Shown: piece by piece, positions 59,653 to 64,000 of the stretch
Layout: each line of letters opens with the position of its first letter
Numbering within the stretch: position 1 is the first letter of the stretch
Assembly (NCBI RefSeq): GCF_950295315.1
Contig: NC_080175.1
Coordinates: 69,873,357 to 69,937,356, forward strand
Reading direction: 5' to 3'
Source of the DNA: Erinaceus europaeus
Taxonomy: Eukaryota; Chordata; Mammalia; Eulipotyphla; Erinaceidae
Length of the DNA: 64,000 bases
Program-made: the position numbers and the translations under genes
The notes under the pieces: model-generated
Told to the model about the DNA's origin: nothing
Seen by the model: the letters and a program-made list of their open reading frames with translations, nothing else
The model's database searches: none

Positions 59653-59864
59653 CAAAAAATTTGTCAGAGCTGGGTGGGCACAAGGTTAAGTGCACATATT
59701 ATAGCTCATAAGTGTACAGGTTCAAGCCCCTGATCCCCATTGCAGAGGGGAAGCTTCATAAGTGGTGAAGCAATGCCACAAATGTCTCTCTCTCCCTCTT
59801 TATTTTCCCTCCCTTCTCAATTTCTCTCAATTTTTCTCAATATATCAAAATAAATAAATAAATT
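59653..59864 (+). mobile_element. SINE B with TSD
   Basis: Head 'gagctgggtgggcacaaggt', B box 'aggttcaagccc', 'gcttcataagtggtgaagca', CT part, 'caaaataaataaataaa' tail. AAATTTGTC flanks both sides. Confidence 0.9.
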
Positions 59865-60147
59865 TGTCTAATAGAGGGAGCAATTTGTGTTGATAAGATG
59901 TCCATCACATTTTCTTGAAATTACGACAAAACGTGTTTCTGACATTCTGGGATTTAAGAATCAATAAACAGAGTTTATGTAACCTTATATTGTATGCACA
60001 ACATGCTTCTCTTCAAATTCCTTCTTTTTTATTAGTGACAGATTAGCTCTTTGCAAGAACCAAGATTCTGTGCCTATGCGTCAACTTTCTTTTCATATTT
60101 TTAGCCTTTTTAGCCATTATTTCTATGAGGATCTGAATGTTCTTCTT

Positions 60148-60352
60148 CTTCTTTATTTATTTATTTATTCATTGGATAGAAACAGCCAGAAATCAAGGGG
60201 AGAGGGTGATAGAGAAAGAGAGAGACACCTGCAACACTACTTCACCATTTACAAAGCTTTCTCCCTGCAGATGGGAACCAAGGGGCTCGAACCCAGGTCC
60301 TTGCACATTGTAAAATATGCATCCAACCAGATGCACCACTACCCAGCTCCCC
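60148..60352 (-). mobile_element. SINE B
   Basis: (TTTA)n at left, 'ggatagaaacagccagaaat', 'cctgcaacactacttcacca', B box 'ggctcgaacccaggtcc', head 'caccactacccagctcc'. Confidence 0.92.
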
Positions 60353-60363
60353 TGCATATGTTT

Positions 60364-60549
60364 TTGAAATCTCATGGATCTATTTCAGTTGGGAATGCTG
60401 AATTAAAATCAGCCTTCAAGGAGAACTTTCCTCACTACAAGAGTGGGATTGATTACAGTTGAAATCTCATGGATCTATTTCAGTTGGGAATGCTGAATTA
60501 AAATCAGCCTTCAAGGAGAACTTTCCTCACTACAAGAGTGGGATTGATT
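60364..60549. repeat. Perfect 91-bp tandem duplication
   Basis: 60,364-60,454 and 60,459-60,549 are identical base for base by my reading, separated by 'acag' (period 95 bp). The unit is unique sequence next to a SINE. The 130-codon frame crossing it is SINE plus duplication, not a gene. Confidence 0.95.
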
Positions 60550-60711
60550 GCTGCCTAAGTCAGACAATGCCATGAAGAAACATTGTGCATCACGATTATC
60601 AAAAGCAGATCAAATCCTGGCAAAGTCCACCTCTCTTAAATATCTTTTTATCTTTTGTAAAATTATATTTTATTAAGATATTTTGTTTTATTTATTTATT
60701 TATTTTGTTTA

Positions 60712-61058
60712 TATTTTTTTGCCTTCAGGGTTATCAATAGGGCTCGATGCCAGCACTAGGAATCTACTGCTCCTGGAGGCTATTTTTTCCCATTTTGTTG
60801 CCCTTGTTGTTGCCCTTATTGTTATTGATGAAATAGCTGTTGTTGTTGTTGTTGTTGTTGGATAGGACAGAGAGAAATCAAAGGAGAAGGGGATGACCGA
60901 GAGGAGGAGAGAAAGATAGTCACCTGCAGACCTGCTTTAGGGCTTGTGAAGGGACACCCCCTGCAGGTGGGGAGCTGGGGGCTACAATGGGAATTCTTAT
61001 TCTGGTCCTTGTCTTTTGTGCCAAGTGTGTTTAACCCGCTGCACTACCAGCCAGGCCC
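60712..61058 (-). mobile_element. SINE A, long form
   Basis: Module 'gccttcagggttatcaatag', (GTT)n spacer 60,838-60,860, GA-rich middle, 'cctgcagacctgctttaggg', head 'gcactaccagccaggccc'. Confidence 0.92.
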
Positions 61059-61109
61059 CTATTTTAATTTTATTTTTATAAGTATTTTTGTTTGTTTTTT
61101 TGTTTTGTT

Positions 61110-61240
61110 TTTTGTTTTCTTTCTACCAGAGCACTGCTCAGCTCTGCCTTATGGTGGTGCAGGGGATTGAACCTGGGACTCTGGAGCCTCAGACATGAGA
61201 GTCTATGTGAGAAACCATTTTGTTATCTACCCCTCCCTGT
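61110..61240 (-). mobile_element. SINE C
   Basis: 'accagagcactgctcagctc', 'ggggattgaacctgggactc', 'gagaaaccattttgttatct'. Close to consensus. Confidence 0.92.
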
Positions 61241-61758
61241 AAAAGTAAATTTTTAATAAGACTGGGAGTGGTAGTTAGTCCTCTGTTAGAATTTCCTTTA
61301 GCTCATTTGCAGATGAGTGTAGTATATCTGCTGTAAAAATCAGAGATGAAAGAAGAAACCCCAAAGCAGTGTGATTTATTTGCTTTTGGGTAAACCCGAT
61401 TCTGTTTTTGTAACCTTTGAAATTCGAATTTAATGAATGATACTATTAAAATTTATACTCTCTCTAGAGTGTGTTGTTAATCATTATTGGGTCTCAGGAT
61501 TACCTGCCTGCAACTTCCCTTAATATTTACAGTTGAAATACCAATGGTTCCTAAGCCATCTGATATATTAGTTGGGATAAACTTGGATTCATAGAAATTA
61601 AGGCTTCAAAATAATGCAATCCCCTTAAAATTATACAAGATTTAAAAGAAAGGTTGGTTTTATACTTCTGTAATAAATTATCTGACATTATGTCTATACT
61701 TCAATTCTCCAAAAGGTAGATTAAAAAAAAAAGTAGATAAAATAATGTTTTTGTTGTT
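61241..61758. other. Anonymous AT-rich DNA
   Basis: No gene or named repeat is recognised. Confidence 0.5.
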
Positions 61759-61759
61759 G

Positions 61760-62012
61760 TTGTCACCAGGATTATCACTGGAGCTTGGTGCCTACACAGT
61801 GACTACATCTCTCCCAGTGGCTTTTATTTTATTATTTGATAGAATAGGGAGAAATCGAGACGGAAGAGAGATAAAGAGGGAGAGAGGCAGCTGAGGCACA
61901 ACTTCACCACTCACGAAGTTTTGCCCCTGCTGGTGGGAAATGGGGGTTTGAACTCGGGTTTTTGTGCACAGTGATGTGTGCACTCATCCAAATGTGTCTC
62001 TTCCCAGCCTGA
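61760..62012 (-). mobile_element. SINE A/B composite, diverged
   Basis: Module 'caccaggattatcactggag' at left, shortened middle, 'acttcaccactcacgaagtt', B box 'gtttgaactcgggtt'. Confidence 0.8.
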
Positions 62013-62259
62013 AATAAAATCATCTTTAAGTGTAGTTATAAATAAAAACAAAACATAATAGGTACTCTCTTACATAAAAGTGGTTCATTTGTAAGCTTTC
62101 ATAATTATTTTCCAAGTCCATTGAATCAGACATTGATTAAGCCTCAACTCTGTGAATGTCCCTGTTTACACTGGAGGAGAGTTTATGTGTGGGGTGTGAA
62201 GGGCTTGTGGGGGGTCCGATATGGAGATCTTGTCTGGTCTCTTTCTTTGGGGTTGCTTT

Positions 62260-62366
62260 TCTTTTATTTAAAAATGCTATTTGTGATTTAACATTAGTTT
62301 GCAAAATAATATAATTTCAGTGGTATATTTTCACATGAATGAGTGTTTCTGTGTGTGCTCAAATAT
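62260..62366 (-). mobile_element. L1 tail fragment, antisense
   Basis: 'tttgtgatttaacattagtt' and 'ataatttcagtggtatattt' resemble the L1 tail at 35,090-35,140. It may continue at 62,520-62,640 beyond a SINE. Confidence 0.5.
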
Positions 62367-62369
62367 GCA

Positions 62370-62522
62370 TTTTTTAAAGAATTTATTTATTTATTCATGA
62401 GAAAGGTAGGAGGAGAGAAAGAACCAGACCTCACTCTGGTACATGTGCTGCCGGGGATTGAACTCAGGGCCTCATGGTTGACAATCCAATGCTTTATCCA
62501 CTATGCCACCTCCTGGACCACA
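62370..62522 (-). mobile_element. SINE D
   Basis: 'atttattcatgagaaaggta', 'acatgtgctgccggggattg', 'aatgctttatccactatgcc'. Close to the copy at 53,575. Confidence 0.9.
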
Positions 62523-63265
62523 TATTGTGTGTTTATATTTGTCACCTCACCCACCACCGCCACCCAAGATCTGTGCCCCACCCCCTTCTTTCTGATAATC
62601 ACTGTAGTTCTCAAGAAGTTCGAGATAGTTTGGTTCCTAATGTTTTTTGTTTGTTTGTTTGTTTTTTATTTTGTTTGCGTTAGGTATCTGGGGCTATCAG
62701 AAAAGTTATGATGCATTTTGCCATAGAAAAAAGAGAAAAACACATTAGAACTTTTTTTTTCTTTAATTTGTGAGACTATACGTTAATAGGAGTGTGTATT
62801 AACACCCTTCCCACCACCAAAGGTCGGTGTCCCATCAAGACTTTTCTGACAACTTTGTAAACATATGAGCAAAACCATCTGGCAGCTTTCACCTTTTTAA
62901 ACTACTTCACTTAGCATAATCACCTCCAATTGCATATATTTTCTTAAATAATTTTATTTGTTGTTAACAGTTTGTTCCAAGATTGTAAGATTACAAAATA
63001 GTTCCAGACAACATCCATCACCAAAGTTCCATATTCATCCTCCAACCTCCCCAGAGATTAACACCATAGTTCTCTCAAGTCTTACAACCAGTTTGCTTGC
63101 TTCTGTTTTCTTTAGATTTTTTTTTTTGGCAAATTCATGTAAATTAAATCTCTAGATTCCACATACGAGGACAAACATCTGGTAGTTGTCTTTCATCTCT
63201 TTACTTAATTCACTAAGCATCATCACCTCCAGCTCCATCCATTTTGTACCAAAGGACACAAATTC
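62523..63265 (-). mobile_element. L1 3' ends, antisense, two or three pieces
   Basis: 'acccaccaccgccacccaag' (62,550), 'caatttgtgagactatac'-type tail at 62,765 with 'ttcccaccaccaaaggtcgg', and a third start at 62,945 with 'aacatccatcaccaaagttc' then 'taagcatcatcacctccagc'. Each looks like an L1 3' UTR running into the ORF2 end. Confidence 0.65.
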
Positions 63266-63955
63266 TTCATGACCAAGTTGAATTGAAATTCCCTTGAATG
63301 TTAGGGTAACATCCCTTTTTTTTTTATGAACTTGCTGAGTTATTAAGAGGCTGATATGAGAAGAGATGCAGCTAAACCTCTGATGATATTACCCTGATAT
63401 CTACTTTACCTTCATTCTATTTATTGTTACTACTTTTGTTATTACATCTGAGAACTTTTTTTTTTGTAAAAGTTTCATAATTATAGTATCTTTTTTTTGA
63501 CAATTTACTATAAACCACAACTCATGCTAGGTATTTTACTTTTGCCCCATCATTGATTATCTTATAAAAGTTACATGCTCTTCATATTACTAGCTCAATT
63601 TTGTAAACAAGGAAATTGAGATCCCAAGAGTTTATTACTTTCGAAGACTTTTTATTGGTTAATTTCTCTGGAATTTTGAATTGTTTTTTCTCTTGTTAAG
63701 GGTTATACTATCATATATAATGACACAGTGCATATTCTCTTTTATTTTCTGTGCATAGGGATCAGATTTTTTTTGGGGGGGGGGTTCCTTAGTGGTTGTT
63801 GTGGTGTAGTGCCCACTGTTGGACGCAGGGTAGTATGTGACACCTTCCTTTATCAGAGCCCTTGGTGTTTTCCTGCCATGTTATCAGTCGCCAAGAGGCC
63901 CAGGAGCCTCACCGGCTTTTCATCCTTTCTCTCTCTCTTTTTTCTTTCTTTCTTT
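63266..63955. other. Anonymous DNA
   Basis: MIR-like 'caaggaaattgagatcccaa' near 63,608 and a G run at 63,774-63,783. A CT stretch starts near 63,927. No gene is recognised. Confidence 0.45.
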
Positions 63956-63959
63956 TTTT

Positions 63960-64000
63960 CTCTCTTTTCTCAACTTTATTGGGGGATTAATGCTTTACAT
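63960..64000 (-). mobile_element. L1-II 3' end, cut by window end
   Basis: 'tttattgggggattaatgct' is the reverse complement of an L1-II tail. The element continues to the right. Confidence 0.6.

Noticed and set aside
60070..60462. 130-codon sense frame
   Set aside because: It consists of an antisense SINE B and the first copy of the tandem duplication.

Overview
This window reads as non-coding mammalian DNA, intergenic or deep intronic. I find no exon structure, tRNA or rRNA gene, CRISPR array, or open reading frame that behaves like a host gene. The repeats are mammal-specific: L1 LINEs, several tRNA-derived SINE families with A and B boxes, MIR relics, long CT-rich and (CA)n microsatellites, and class I/II endogenous retrovirus LTRs. 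The SINE families and the L1 3' UTR match what I remember of hedgehog sequence (Erinaceus europaeus or a close relative). That species call is inference. SINE labels here are local: A is about 300-350 bp, with a CT-rich middle and sometimes an extra 3' module. B is about 200 bp, with a 'cctgcaacactgcttcacca' core, and includes older degenerate copies. C is about 120 bp, with 'gcactgctcagctctgg'. D is about 150 bp, with 'acatgtgctgccggggattg'. L1-I has a long 3' UTR of about 1.2 kb, and L1-II a short, different one. || Layout. 0-15 kb: mostly anonymous AT-rich DNA with four LTR insertions (about 0.8-1.5, 2.2-2.6, 8.9-9.4 and 11.1-12.2 kb), a fifth at 14.6-15.0 kb, and scattered SINEs. 15-28 kb: a CT microsatellite and several L1 3' ends, one bounded by a 16-bp target-site duplication (TSD) at 20.4-21.8 kb, plus an L1 fragment of about 1.6 kb at 25.8-27.4 kb. 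28-36 kb: SINEs, old L1 and a CTTT/CTTC array. 36.5-42.1 kb: one long, decayed, antisense L1 carrying four later insertions or expansions. 44-54 kb: dense SINE clusters. 54.6-59.5 kb: a nest of L1s that includes a twin-primed (inverted) L1 with a TSD. 59.5-64 kb: SINEs, L1 3' ends and a perfect 91-bp tandem duplication. || The most notable object is a 1,044-bp solo LTR at 11,141-12,184, minus strand, with TGCC...GGCA ends and a 6-bp TSD. It carries a 228-codon open frame whose first codon spans the LTR edge exactly where the mouse mammary tumour virus superantigen (sag) start codon lies. Its topology and motif layout are also Sag-like. It looks like a decayed betaretroviral LTR with a sag-type gene, and its start codon is lost in this solo LTR. 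Second in interest is a class II LTR family, present twice as solo LTRs with 6-bp TSDs, whose U3 contains a 33-nt sequence nearly identical to the 5' half of tRNA-Gly. Host genes do not cooperate here. The story is one of layered retrotransposition, and the TSDs let the order of events be read.
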